This document shows positions 52,501 through 64,000 of a stretch of 64,000 bases of DNA, in pieces; position 1 is the stretch's first letter; every line of letters starts with the position of its first letter. This DNA comes from Auanema rhodensis. Taxonomy: Eukaryota; Nematoda; Chromadorea; Rhabditida; Rhabditidae. The notes under the pieces are model-generated. The model was given only the letters and a program-made list of their open reading frames with translations, was not told where the DNA came from and made no database searches. Both the position numbers and the translations under genes were made by a program. The stretch lies in assembly GCA_964057225.1 (NCBI GenBank), contig OZ059899.1:21398501-21462500 (forward strand), written 5' to 3'.

Positions 52501-55500
52501 GATGTGCACTTGGTATGTAACTCGCTTCACGTGAAAGATAAAGAGATGCGGTTTCAAAATTAGATTCCCCATGTCCATATTAGTCTAAAAACAATTTTTA
52601 TTGATATTGGTGCATGGTAACCATGACTTTGAAATTTACGTGAACTTTAATTTATGCTAATTAAATGTACACGTGATGTGCACTTGGTATGTAACTCGCT
52701 TCACGTGAAAGATAAAGAGATGCGGTTTTCAAAATTAGATTCCCCATGTCCATATTAGTCTAAAAACAAATTTTTATTGATATTGGTTCATGGTAACCAT
52801 GACTTTGAAATTTACGTGAACTTTAATTTATGCTAATTAAATGTACACGTGATGTGCACTTGGTATGTAACTCGCTTCACGTGAAAGATAAAGAGATGCG
52901 GTTTTCAAATTAGATTCCCCATGTCCATATTAGTCTAAAAACAAATTTTTATTGATATTGGTTCATGGTAAACATGACTTTGAAATTTACGTGAACTTTA
53001 ATTTATGCTAATTAAATGTACACGTGATGTGCACTTGGTATGTAACTCGCTTCACGTGAAAGATAAAGAGATGCGGTTTTAAAATTAGATTCCCCATGTC
53101 CATATTAGTCTAAAAACCAATTTTTATTGATATTGGTGCATGGTAACCATGACTTTGAAATTTACGTGAACTTTAATTTATGCTAATTAAATGTACACGT
53201 GATGTGCACTTGGTATGTAACTCGCTTCACGTGAAAGATAAAGAGATGCGGTTTTCAAAATTAGATTCCCCATGTCCATATTAGTCTAAAAACAAATTTT
53301 TATTGATATTGGTTCATGGTAACCATGACTTTGAAATTTACGTGAACTTTAATTTATGCTAATTAAATGTACACGTGATGTGCACTTGGTATGTAACTCG
53401 CTTCACGTGAAAGATAAAGAGATGCGGTTTTCAAAATTAGATTCCCCATGTCCATATTAGTCTAAAACAAATTTTTATTGATATTGGTTCATGGTAAACA
53501 TGACTTTGAAATTTACGTGAACTTTAATTTATGCTAATTAAATGTACACGTGATGTGCACTTGGTATGTAACTCGCTTCACGTGAAAGATAAAGAGATGC
53601 GGTTTTCAAAATTAGATTCCCCATGTCCATATTAGTCTAAAAACCAATTTTTATTGATATTGGTGCATGGTAACCATGACTTTGAAATTTACGTGAACTT
53701 TAATTTATGCTAATTAAATGTACACGTGATGTGCACTTGGTATGTAACTCGCTTCACGTGAAAGATAAAGAGATGCGGTTTTCAAAATTAGATTCCCCAT
53801 GTCCATATTAGTCTAAAAACAAATTTTTATTGATATTGGTTCATGGTAACCATGACTTTGAAATTTACGTGAACTTTAATTTATGCTAATTAAATGTACA
53901 CGTGATGTGCACTTGGTATGTAACTCGCTTCACGTGAAAGATAAAGAGATGCGGTTTTCAAAATTAGATTCCCCATGTCCATATTAGTCTAAAAACAAAT
54001 TTTTATTGATATTGGTTCATGGTAACCATGACTTTGAAATTTACGTGAACTTTAATTTATGCTAATTAAATGTACACGTGATGTGCACTTGGTATGTAAC
54101 TCGCTTCACGTGAAAGATAAAGAGATGCGGTTTTCAAAATTAGATTCCCCATGTCCATATTAGTCTAAAAACAAATTTTTATTGATATTGGTTCATGGTA
54201 ACCATGACTTTGAAATTTACGTGAACTTTAATTTATGCTAATTAAATGTACACGTGATGTGCACTTGGTATGTAACTCGCTTCACGTGAAGATAAAGAGA
54301 TGCGGTTTTCAAAATTAGATTCCCCATGTCCATATTAGTCTAAAAACAATTTTTATTGATATTGGTGCATGGTAACCATGACTTTGAAATTTACGTGAAC
54401 TTTAATTTATGCTAATTAAATGTACACGTGATGTGCACTTGGTATGTAACTCGCTTCACGTGAAAGATAAAGAGATGCGGTTTTCAAAATTAGATTCCCA
54501 TGTCCATATTAGTCTAAAAACAAATTTTTATTGATATTGGTTCATGGTAACCATGACTTTGAAATTTACGTGAACTTTAATTTATGCTAATTAAATGTAC
54601 ACGTGATGTGCACTTGGTATGTAACTCGCTTCACGTGAAAAGATAAAGAGATGCGGTTTCAAAATTAGATTCCCCATGTCCATATTAGTCTAAAAACAAG
54701 TTTTTATTGATATTGGTGCATGGTAACCATGACTTTGAAATTTACGTGAACTTTAATTTATGCTAATTAAATGTACACGTGATGTGCACTTGGTATGTAA
54801 CTCGCTTCACGTGAAAGATAAAGAGATGCAGTTTTCAAAATTAGATTCCCCATGTCCATATTAGTCTAAAAACCAATTTTTATTGATATTGGTGCATGGT
54901 AACCATGACTTTGAAATTTACGTGAACTTTAATTTATGCTAATTAAATGTACACGTGATGTGCACTTGGTATGTAACTCGCTTCACGTGAAAGATAAAGA
55001 GATGCGGTTTTCAAATTAGATTCCCCATGTCCATATTAGTCTAAAAACAAATTTTTATTGATATTGGTTCATGGTAACCATGACTTTGAAATTTACGTGA
55101 ACTTTAATTTATGCTAATTAAATGTACACGTGATGTGCACTTGGTATGTAACTCGCTTCACGTGAAAGATAAAGAGATGCGGTTTTCAAAATTAGATTCC
55201 CCATGTCCATATTAGTCTAAAAACAAATTTTTATTGATATTGGTTCATGGTAAACATGACTTTGAAATTTACGTGAACTTTAATTTATGCTAATTAAATG
55301 TACACGTGATGTGCACTTGGTATGTAACTCGCTTCACGTGAAAGATAAAGAGATGCGGTTTTCAAAATTAGATTCCCCATGTCCATATTAGTCTAAAAAC
55401 AAATTTTTATTGATATTGGTTCATGGTAAACATGACTTTGAAATTTACGTGAACTTTAATTTATGCTAATTAAATGTACACGTGATGTGCACTTGGTATG

Positions 55501-58500
55501 TAACTCGCTTCACGTGAAAGATAAAGAGATGCGGTTTTCAAAATTAGATTCCCCATGTCCATATTAGTCTAAAAACCAATTTTTATTGATATTGGTGCAT
55601 GGTAACCATGACTTTGAAATTTACGTGAACTTTAATTTATGCTAATTAAATGTACACGTGATGTGCACTTGGTATGTAACTCGCTTCACGTGAAAGATAA
55701 AGAGATGCGGTTTTCAAAATTAGATTCCCCATGTCCATATTAGTCTAAAAACAAATTTTTATTGATATTGGTTCATGGTAACCATGACTTTGAAATTTAC
55801 GTGAACTTTAATTTATGCTAATTAAATGTACACGTGATGTGCACTTGGTATGTAACTCGCTTCACGTGAAAGATAAAGAGATGCGGTTTTCAAAATTAGA
55901 TTCCCCATGTCCATATTAGTCTAAAAACAAATTTTTATTGATATTGGTTCATGGTAACCATGACTTTGAAATTTACGTGAACTTTAATTTATGCTAATTA
56001 AATGTACACGTGATGTGCACTTGGTATGTAACTCGCTTCACGTGAAAGATAAAGAGATGCAGGTTTTCAAAATTAGATTCCCCATGTCCATATTAGTCTA
56101 AAAACAAATTTTTATTGATATTGGTTCATGGTAACATGACTTTGAAATTTACGTGAACTTTAATTTATGCTAATTAAATGTACACGTGATGTGCACTTGG
56201 TATGTAACTCGCTTCACGTGAAAGATAAAGAGATGCGGTTTTCAAAATTAGATTCCCCATGTCCATATTAGTCTAAAAACAAATTTTTATTGATATTGGT
56301 TCATGGTAACCATGACTTTGAAATTTACGTGAACTTTAATTTATGCTAATTAAATGTACACGTGATGTGCACTTGGTATGTAACTCGCTTCACGTGAAAG
56401 ATAAAGAGATGCGGTTTTCAAAATTAGATTCCCCATGTCCATATTAGTCTAAAAACAAATTTTTATTGATATTGGTTCATGGTAAACATGACTTTGAAAT
56501 TTACGTGAACTTTAATTTATGCTAATTAAATGTACACGTGATGTGCACTTGTATGTAACTCGCTTCACGTGAAAGATAAAGAGATGCGGTTTTCAAAATT
56601 AGATTCCCCATGTCCATATTAGTCTAAAAACCAATTTTTATTGATATTGGTGCATGGTAACCATGACTTTGAAATTTACGTGAACTTTAATTTATGCTAA
56701 TTAAATGTACACGTGATGTGCACTTGGTATGTAACTCGCTTCACGTGAAAGATAAAGAGATGCGGTTTTCAAAATTAGATTCCCCATGTCCATATTAGTC
56801 TAAAAACAAATTTTTATTGATATTGGTTCATGGTAACCATGACTTTGAAATTTACGTGAACTTTAATTTATGCTAATTAAATGTACACGTGATGTGCACT
56901 TGGTATGTAACTCGCTTCACGTGAAAGATAAAGAGATGCGGTTTCAAAATTAGATTCCCCATGTCCATATTAGTCTAAAAACAAATTTTTATTGATATTG
57001 GTTCATGGTAACCATGACTTTGAAATTTACGTGAACTTTAATTTATGCTAATTAAATGTACACGTGATGTGCACTTGGTATGTAACTCGCTTCACGTGAA
57101 AGATAAAGAGATGCGGTTTTCAAAATTAGATTCCCATGTCCATATTAGTCTAAAACAAATTTTAATGATATTGGTTCATGGTAAACATGACTTTGAAATT
57201 TACGTGAACTTTAATTTATGCTAATTAAATGTACACGTGATGTGCACTTGGTATGTAACTCGCTTCACGTGAAAGATAAAGAGATGCGGTTTTCAAAATT
57301 AGATTCCCCATGTCCATATTAGTCTAAAAACAATTTTTATTGATATTGGTGCATGGTAACCATGACTTTGAAATTTACGTGAACTTTAATTTATGCTAAT
57401 TAAATGTACACGTGATGTGCACTTGGTATGTAACTCGCTTCACGTGAAAGATAAAGAGATGCGGTTTTCAAAATTAGATTCCCCATGTCCATATTAGTCT
57501 AAAAACAAATTTTTATCGATATTGGTTCATGGTAACCATGACTTTGAAATTTACGTGAACTTTAATTTATGCTAATTAAATGTACACGTGATGTGCACTT
57601 GGTATGTAACTCGCTTCACGTGAAAGATAAAGAGATGCGGTTTTCAAATTAGATTCCCCATGTCCATATTAGTCTAAAAACCAATTTTTATTGATATTGG
57701 TGCATGGTAACCATGACTTTGAAATTTACGTGAACTTTAATTTATGCTAATTAAATGTACACGTGATGTGCACTTGGTATGTAACTCGCTTCACGTGAAA
57801 GATAAAGAGATGCGGTTTTCAAAATTAGATTCCCCATGTCCATATTAGTCTAAAAACAAATTTTTATTGATATTGGTTCATGGTAACCATGACTTTGAAA
57901 TTTACGTGAACTTTAATTTATGCTAATTAAATGTACACGTGATGTGCACTTGGTATGTAACTCGCTTCACGTGAAAGATAAAGAGATGTGGTTTTCAAAA
58001 TTAGATTCCCCATGTCCATATTAGTCTAAAAACCAATTTTTATTGATATTGGTGCATGGTAACCATGACTTTGAAATTTACGTGAACTTTAATTTATGCT
58101 AATTAAATGTACACGTGATGTGCACTTGGTATGTAACTCGCTTCACGTGAAAGATAAAGAGATGCGGTTTTCAAAATTAGATTCCCCATGTCCATATTAG
58201 TCTAAAAACCAATTTTTATTGATATTGGTGCATGGTAACCATGACTTTGAAATTTACGTGAACTTTAATTTATGCTAATTAAATGTACACGTGATGTGCA
58301 CTTGGTATGTAACTCGCTTCACGTGAAAGATAAAGAGATGCGGTTTTCAAATTAGATTCCCCATGTCCATATTAGTCTAAAAACAAATTTTATTGATATT
58401 GGTTCATGGTAACCATGACTTTGAAATTTACGTGAACTTTAATTTATGCTAATTAAATGTACACGTGATGTGCACTTGGTATGTAACTCGCTTCACGTGA

Positions 58501-61500
58501 AAGATAAAGAGATGCGGTTTTCAAAATTAGATTCCCCATGTCCATATTAGTCTAAAAACCAATTTTATTGATATGGGTGCATGGTAACCATGACTTTGAA
58601 ATTTACGTGAACTTTAATTTATGCTAATTAAATGTACACGTGATGTGCACTTGGTATGTAACTCGCTTCACGTGAAAGATAAAGAGATGCGGTTTTCAAA
58701 ATTAGATTCCCCATGTCCATATTAGTCTAAAAAACAAATTTTTATTGATATTGGTTAATGGTAACCATGACTTTGAAATTTACGTGAACTTTAATTTATG
58801 CTAATTAAATGTACACGTGATGTGCACTTGGTATGTAACTCGCTTCACGTGAAAGATAAAGAGATGCGGTTTTCAAAATTAGATTCCCCATGTCCATATT
58901 AGTCTAAAAACCAATTTTTATTGATATTGGTTCATGGTAAACATGACTTTGAAATTTACGTGAACTTTAATTTATGCTAATTAAATGTACACGTGATGTG
59001 CACTTGGTATGTAACTCGCTTCACGTGAAAGATAAAGAGATGCGGTTTTCAAAATTAGATTCCCCATGTCCATATTAGTCTAAAAACAAATTTTTATTGA
59101 TATTGGTTCATGGTAACCATGACTTTGAAATTTACGTGAACTTTAATTTATGCTAATTAAATGTACACGTGATGTGCACTTGGTATGTAACTCGCTTCAC
59201 GTAAAAGATAAAGAGATGCGGTTTTCAAAATTAGATTCCCCATGTCCATATTAGTCTAAAAACGCAATTTTTATTGATATTGGTGCATGGTAACCATGAC
59301 TTGAAATTTACGTGAACTTTAATTTATGCTAATTAAATGTACACGTGATGTGCACTTGGTATGTAACTCGCTTCACGTGAAAGATAAAGAGATGCGGTTT
59401 TCAAATTAGATTCCCCATGTCCATATTAGTCTAAAAACAAATTTTTATTGATATTGGTTCATGGTAACCATGACTTTGAAATTTACGTGAACTTTAATTT
59501 ATGCTAATTAAATGTACACGTGATGTGCACTTGGTATGTAACTCGCTTCACGTGAAAGATAAAGAGATGCGGTTTTCAAAATTAGATTCCCCATGTCCAT
59601 ATTAGTCTAAAAACAATTTTTATTGATATTGGTTCATGGTAAACATGACTTTGAAATTTACGTGAACTTTAATTTATGCTAATTAAATGTACACGTGATG
59701 TGCACTTGGTATGTAACTCGCTTCACGTGAAAGATAAAGAGATGCGGTTTTTCAAATTAGATTCCCCATGTCCATATTAGTCTAAAAACAATTTTTATTG
59801 ATATTGGTGCATGGTAACCATGACTTTGAAATTTACGTGAACTTTAATTTATGCTAATTAAATGTACACGTGATGTGCACTTGGTATGTAACTCGCTTCA
59901 CGTGAAAGATAAAGAGATGCGGTTTTTAAAATTAGATTCCCCATGTCCATATTAGTCTAAAAACAAATTTTTATTGATATTGGTGCATGGTAACCATGAC
60001 TTTGAAATTTACGTGAACTTTAATTTATGCTAATTAAATGTACACGTGATGTGCACTTGGTATGTAACTCGCTTCACGTGAAAGATAAAGAGATGCGGTT
60101 TTCAAAATTAGATTCCCCATGTCCATATTAGTCTAAAAACGAATTTTTATTGATATTGGTTCATGGTAAACATGACTTTGAAATTTACGTGAACTTTAAT
60201 TTATGTTAATTAAATGTACACGTGATGTGCACTTGGTATGTAACTCGCTTCACGTGAAAGATAAAGAGATGCGGTTTTCAAAATTAGATTCCCCATGTCC
60301 ATATTAGTCTAAAAACAAATTTTTATTGATATTGGTTCATGGTAAACATGACTTTGAAATTTACGTGAACTTTAATTTATGCTAATTAAATGTACACGTG
60401 ATGTGCACTTGGTATGTAACTCGCTTCACGTGAAAGATAAAGAGATGCGGTTTTCAAAATTAGATTCCTCATGTCCATATTAGTCTAAAAACCAATTTTT
60501 ATTGATATTGGTGCATGGTAACCATGACTTTGAAATTTACGTGAACTTTAATTTATGCTAATTAAATGTACACGTGATGTGCACTTGGTATGTAACTCGC
60601 TTCACGTGAAAGATAAAGAGATGCGGTTTTTAAATTAGATTCCCCATGTCCATATTAGTCTAAAAACCAATTTTTATTGATATTGGTGCATGGTAACCAT
60701 GACTTTGAAATTTACGTGAACTTTAATTTATGCTAATTAAATGTACACGTGATGTGCACTTGGTATGTAACTCGCTTCACGTGAAAGATAAAGAGATGCG
60801 GTTTTAAAATTAGATTCCCCATGTCCATATTAGTCTAAAAACCAATTTTTATTGATATTGGTGCATGGTAACCATGGCTTTGAAATTTACGTGAACTTTA
60901 ATTTATGCTAATTAAATGTACACGTGATGTGCACTTGGTATGTAACTCGCTTCACGTGAAAGATAAAGAGATGCGGTTTTCAAAATTAGATTCCCCATGT
61001 CCATATTAGTCTAAAAACAAATTTTTATTGATATTGGTTCATGGTAACCATGACTTTGAAATTTACGTGAACTTTAATTTATGCTAATTAAATGTACACG
61101 TGATGTGCACTTGGTATGTAACTCGCTTCACGTGAAAGATAAAGAGATGCGGTTTTCAAAATTAGATTCCCCATGTCCATATTAGTCTAAAAACAAATTT
61201 TTATTGATATTGGTTCATGGTAAACATGACTTTGAAATTTACGTGAACTTTAATTTATGCTAATTAAATGTACACGTGATGTGCACTTGGTATGTAACTC
61301 GCTTCACGTGAAAGATAAAGAGATGCGGTTTTCAAAATTAGATTCCCCATGTCCATATTAGTCTAAAAACAAATTTTTATTGATATTGGTTCATGGTAAA
61401 CATGACTTTGAAATTTACGTGAACTTAATTTATGCTAATTAAATGTACACGTGATGTGCACTTGGTATGTAACTCGCTTCACGTGAAAGATAAAGAGATG

Positions 61501-64000
61501 CGGTTTTCAAAATTAGATTCCCCATGTCCATATTAGTCTAAAAACCAATTTTTATTGATATTGGTGCATGGTAACCATGACTTTGAAATTTACGTGAACT
61601 TTAATTTATGCTAATTAAATGTACACGTGATGTGCACTTGGTATGTAACTCGCTTCACGTGAAAGATAAAGAGATGCGGTTTTTAAAATTAGATTCCCCA
61701 TGTCCATATTAGTCTAAAAACCAATTTTTATTGATATTGGTGCATGGTAACCATGACTTTGAAATTTACGTGAACTTTAATTTATGCTAATTAAATGTAC
61801 ACGTGATGTGCACTTGGTATGTAACTCGCTTCACGTGAAAGATAAAGAGATGCGGTTTTCAAAATTAGATTCCCCATGTCCATATTAGTCTAAAAACCAA
61901 TTTTTATTGATATTGTGCATGGTAACCATGACTTTGAAATTTACGTGAACTTTAATTTATGCTAATTAAATGTACACGTGATGTGCACTTGGTATGTAAC
62001 TCGCTTCACGTGAAAGATAAAGAGATGCGGTTTTCAAAATTAGATTCCCCATGTCCATATTAGTCTAAAAACAAATTTTTATTGATATTGGTTCATGGTA
62101 ACCATGACTTTGAAATTTACGTGAACTTTAATTTATGCTAATTAAATGTACACGTGATGTGCACTTGGTATGTAACTCGCTTCACGTGAAAGATAAAGAG
62201 ATGCGGTTTTCAAATTAGATTCCCCATGTCCATATTAGTCTAAAAACAAATTTTTATTGATATTGGTTCATGGTAACCATGACTTTGAAATTTACGTGAA
62301 CTTTAATTTATGCTAATTAAATGTACACATGATGTGCACTTGGTATGTAACTCGCTTCACGTGAAAGATAAAGAGATGCGGTTTTCAAAATTAGATTCCC
62401 CATGTCCATATTAGTCTAAAAACAAATTTTTATTGATATTGGTTCATGGTAAACATGACTTTGAAATTTACGTGAACTTTAATTTATGCTAATTAAATGT
62501 ACACGTGATGTGCACTTGGTATGTAACTCGCTTCACGTGAAAGATAAAGAGATGCGGTTTTCAAAATTAGATTCCCCATGTCCATATTAGTCTAAAAACC
62601 AATTTTTATTGATATTGGTGCATGGTAACCATGACTTTGAAATTTACGTGAACTTTAATTTATGCTAATTAAATGTACACGTGATGTGCACTTGGTATGT
62701 AACTCGCTTCACGTGAAAGATAAAGAGATGCGGTTTTCAAAATTAGATTCCCCATGTCCATATTAGTCTAAAAACAATTTTATTGATATTGGTGCATGGT
62801 AACCATGACTTTGAAATTTACGTGAACTTTAATTTATGCTAATTAAAATGTACACATGATGTGCACTTGGTATGTAACTCGCTTCACGTGAAAGATAAAG
62901 AGATGCGGTTTTCAAATTAGATTCCCCATGTCCATATTAGTCTAAAAACAAATTTTTATTGATATTGGTTCATGGTAAACATGACTTTGAAATTTACGTG
63001 AACTTTAATTTATGCTAATTAAATGTACACGTGATGTGCACTTGGTATGTAACTCGCTTCACGTGAAAGATAAAGAGATGCGGTTTTTCAAAATTAGATT
63101 CCCCATGTCCATATTAGTCTAAAACCAATTTTTATTGATATTGGTGCATGGTAACCATGACTTTGAAATTTACGTGAACTTTAATTTATGCTAATTAAAT
63201 GTACACGTGATGTGCACTTGGTATGTAACTCGCTTCACGTGAAAGATAAAGAGATGCGTTTTCAAAATTAGATTCCCCATGTCCATATTAGTCTAAAAAC
63301 AAATTTTTATTGATATTGGTTCATGGTAACCATGACTTTGAAATTTACGTGAACTTTAATTTATGCTAATTAAATGTACACGTGATGTGCACTTGGTATG
63401 TAACTCGCTTCACGTGAAAGATAAAGAGATGCGGTTTTCAAAATTAGATTCCCCATGTCCATATTAGTCTAAAAACAAATTTTTATTGATATTGGTTCAT
63501 GGTAAACATGACTTTGAAATTTACGTGAACTTTAATTTATGCTAATTAAATGTACACGTGATGTGCACTTGGTATGTAACTCGCTTCACGTGAAAGATAA
63601 AGAGATGCGGTTTTCAAAATTAGATTCCCCATGTCCATATTAGTCTAAAAACCAATTTTTATTGATATTGGTGCATGGTAACCATGACTTTGAAATTTAC
63701 GTGAACTTTAATTTATGCTAATTAAATGTACACGTGATGTGCACTTGGTATGTAACTCGCTTCACGTGAAAAGATAAAGAGATGCGGTTTTCAAAATTAG
63801 ATTCCCCATGTCCATATTAGTCTAAAAACAAATTTTTATTGATATTGGTTCATGGTAACCATGACTTTGAAATTTACGTGAACTTTAATTTATGCTAATT
63901 AAATGTACACGTGATGTGCACTTGGTATGTAACTCGCTTCACGTGAAAGATAAAGAGATGCGGTTTTCAAAATTAGATTCCCCATGTCCATATTAGTCTA
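46581..64000. repeat. Satellite B with dense one- and two-base indels
   Basis: The same alpha, beta and gamma copies continue, but length changes become frequent. I counted roughly 60 in 17.4 kb, against one in the preceding 28.5 kb. Examples are TTTTCAAATTAG for CAAAATTAG (near 46588, 46939, 47640, 47815, 52205 and 57645), AAAACAATTTTT (47326, 48200, 51712), TTCCCATG for TTCCCCATG (48875, 54497, 57131), GTGAAGATA (50954, 54290), CTTGTATG (56551), GGTAACATG (56136) and TATTGTGCAT (61916). Most fall in homopolymers. Near 50270, TTTTCTAAAATT contains both alternative bases of a known C/T site, as a blended consensus would. I suspect reduced sequence accuracy here. Confidence 0.85.

Larger units (their letters stand above)
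18075..64000. repeat. Satellite B: tandem array of 176-bp monomers
   Basis: This array of about 261 head-to-tail monomers shares one orientation and reaches the window end. Monomer starts follow 18075 + 176n. At 46410 the phase is off by only one base after 161 monomers. GC is 31.8% in the copy I counted (56 of 176). Because 176 is not a multiple of three, each reading frame rotates between copies, and stops occur in every frame within about 30 codons, so nothing is coding. A monomer near one nucleosome plus linker is common among centromeric satellites of plants and animals; that is family knowledge and not evidence for this locus. I do not recognise the sequence. Confidence 0.98.

Noticed and set aside
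1-64000. Open reading frames
   Set aside because: Stops recur in all frames I translated, within about 50 codons in satellite A and about 30 in satellite B. Any ORF repeats with the monomer and has no recognisable protein.
1-64000. Telomeric repeat, rRNA or tRNA genes
   Set aside because: I saw no short telomere-type tandem motif and no conserved rRNA or tRNA sequence. The window is fully accounted for by the two monomers.

Overview
The window is non-coding satellite DNA from end to end. I find no protein gene, RNA gene or transposon. Two unrelated-looking tandem arrays meet at one sharp junction. Satellite A (1-18074) has a 351/352-bp monomer of about 31% GC, with 51 full copies and one truncated copy, and it continues beyond the left edge. 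Satellite B (18075-64000) has a 176-bp monomer of about 32% GC, with roughly 261 copies, and it continues beyond the right edge. Both arrays are head-to-tail with one orientation throughout. This is typical of eukaryotic constitutive heterochromatin (centromeric, pericentromeric or subtelomeric). I do not recognise either monomer, so I cannot name the lineage; an arthropod, a plant or another eukaryote would all fit.

Satellite A is organised into higher-order repeats (HORs) whose period changes along the array: a 5-monomer pattern (1756 bp) near the left edge, a 4-monomer pattern (1402 bp) at about 6.0-8.8 kb, and a 6-monomer pattern (about 2107-2108 bp) at about 9.1-16.2 kb. The last copies before the junction carry private changes. 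Each monomer holds several inverted repeats; the largest is a 70-bp imperfect hairpin at monomer positions 97-166. The array is cut off one base after the end of this hairpin, at 18074.

Satellite B is a mixture of a few linked sequence types: alpha (accaa, ggtgc, aacc), beta (acaaa, ggttc, aaac) and gamma (acaaa, ggttc, aacc), plus recombinants. Rare marker variants show overlapping block duplications with shifts of 7, 9, 11, 12, 14 and 15 monomers, so no single HOR is fixed. The monomer holds a 13-bp dyad and three ACGTGA motifs spaced 33 and 32 bp apart. From 18075 to about 46580 the 176-bp phase slips only once in 161 monomers. From about 46580 to the end there are roughly 60 one- or two-base indels, mostly in homopolymers. 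That sudden change looks more like lower consensus accuracy than biology.

The more interesting points are the junction placed at the hairpin base, the 2:1 ratio of monomer lengths (352 = 2 x 176), the short motifs shared by the two satellites, and the legible record of unequal exchange, including a duplicated block lacking exactly three monomers. All counts and positions were read by eye.
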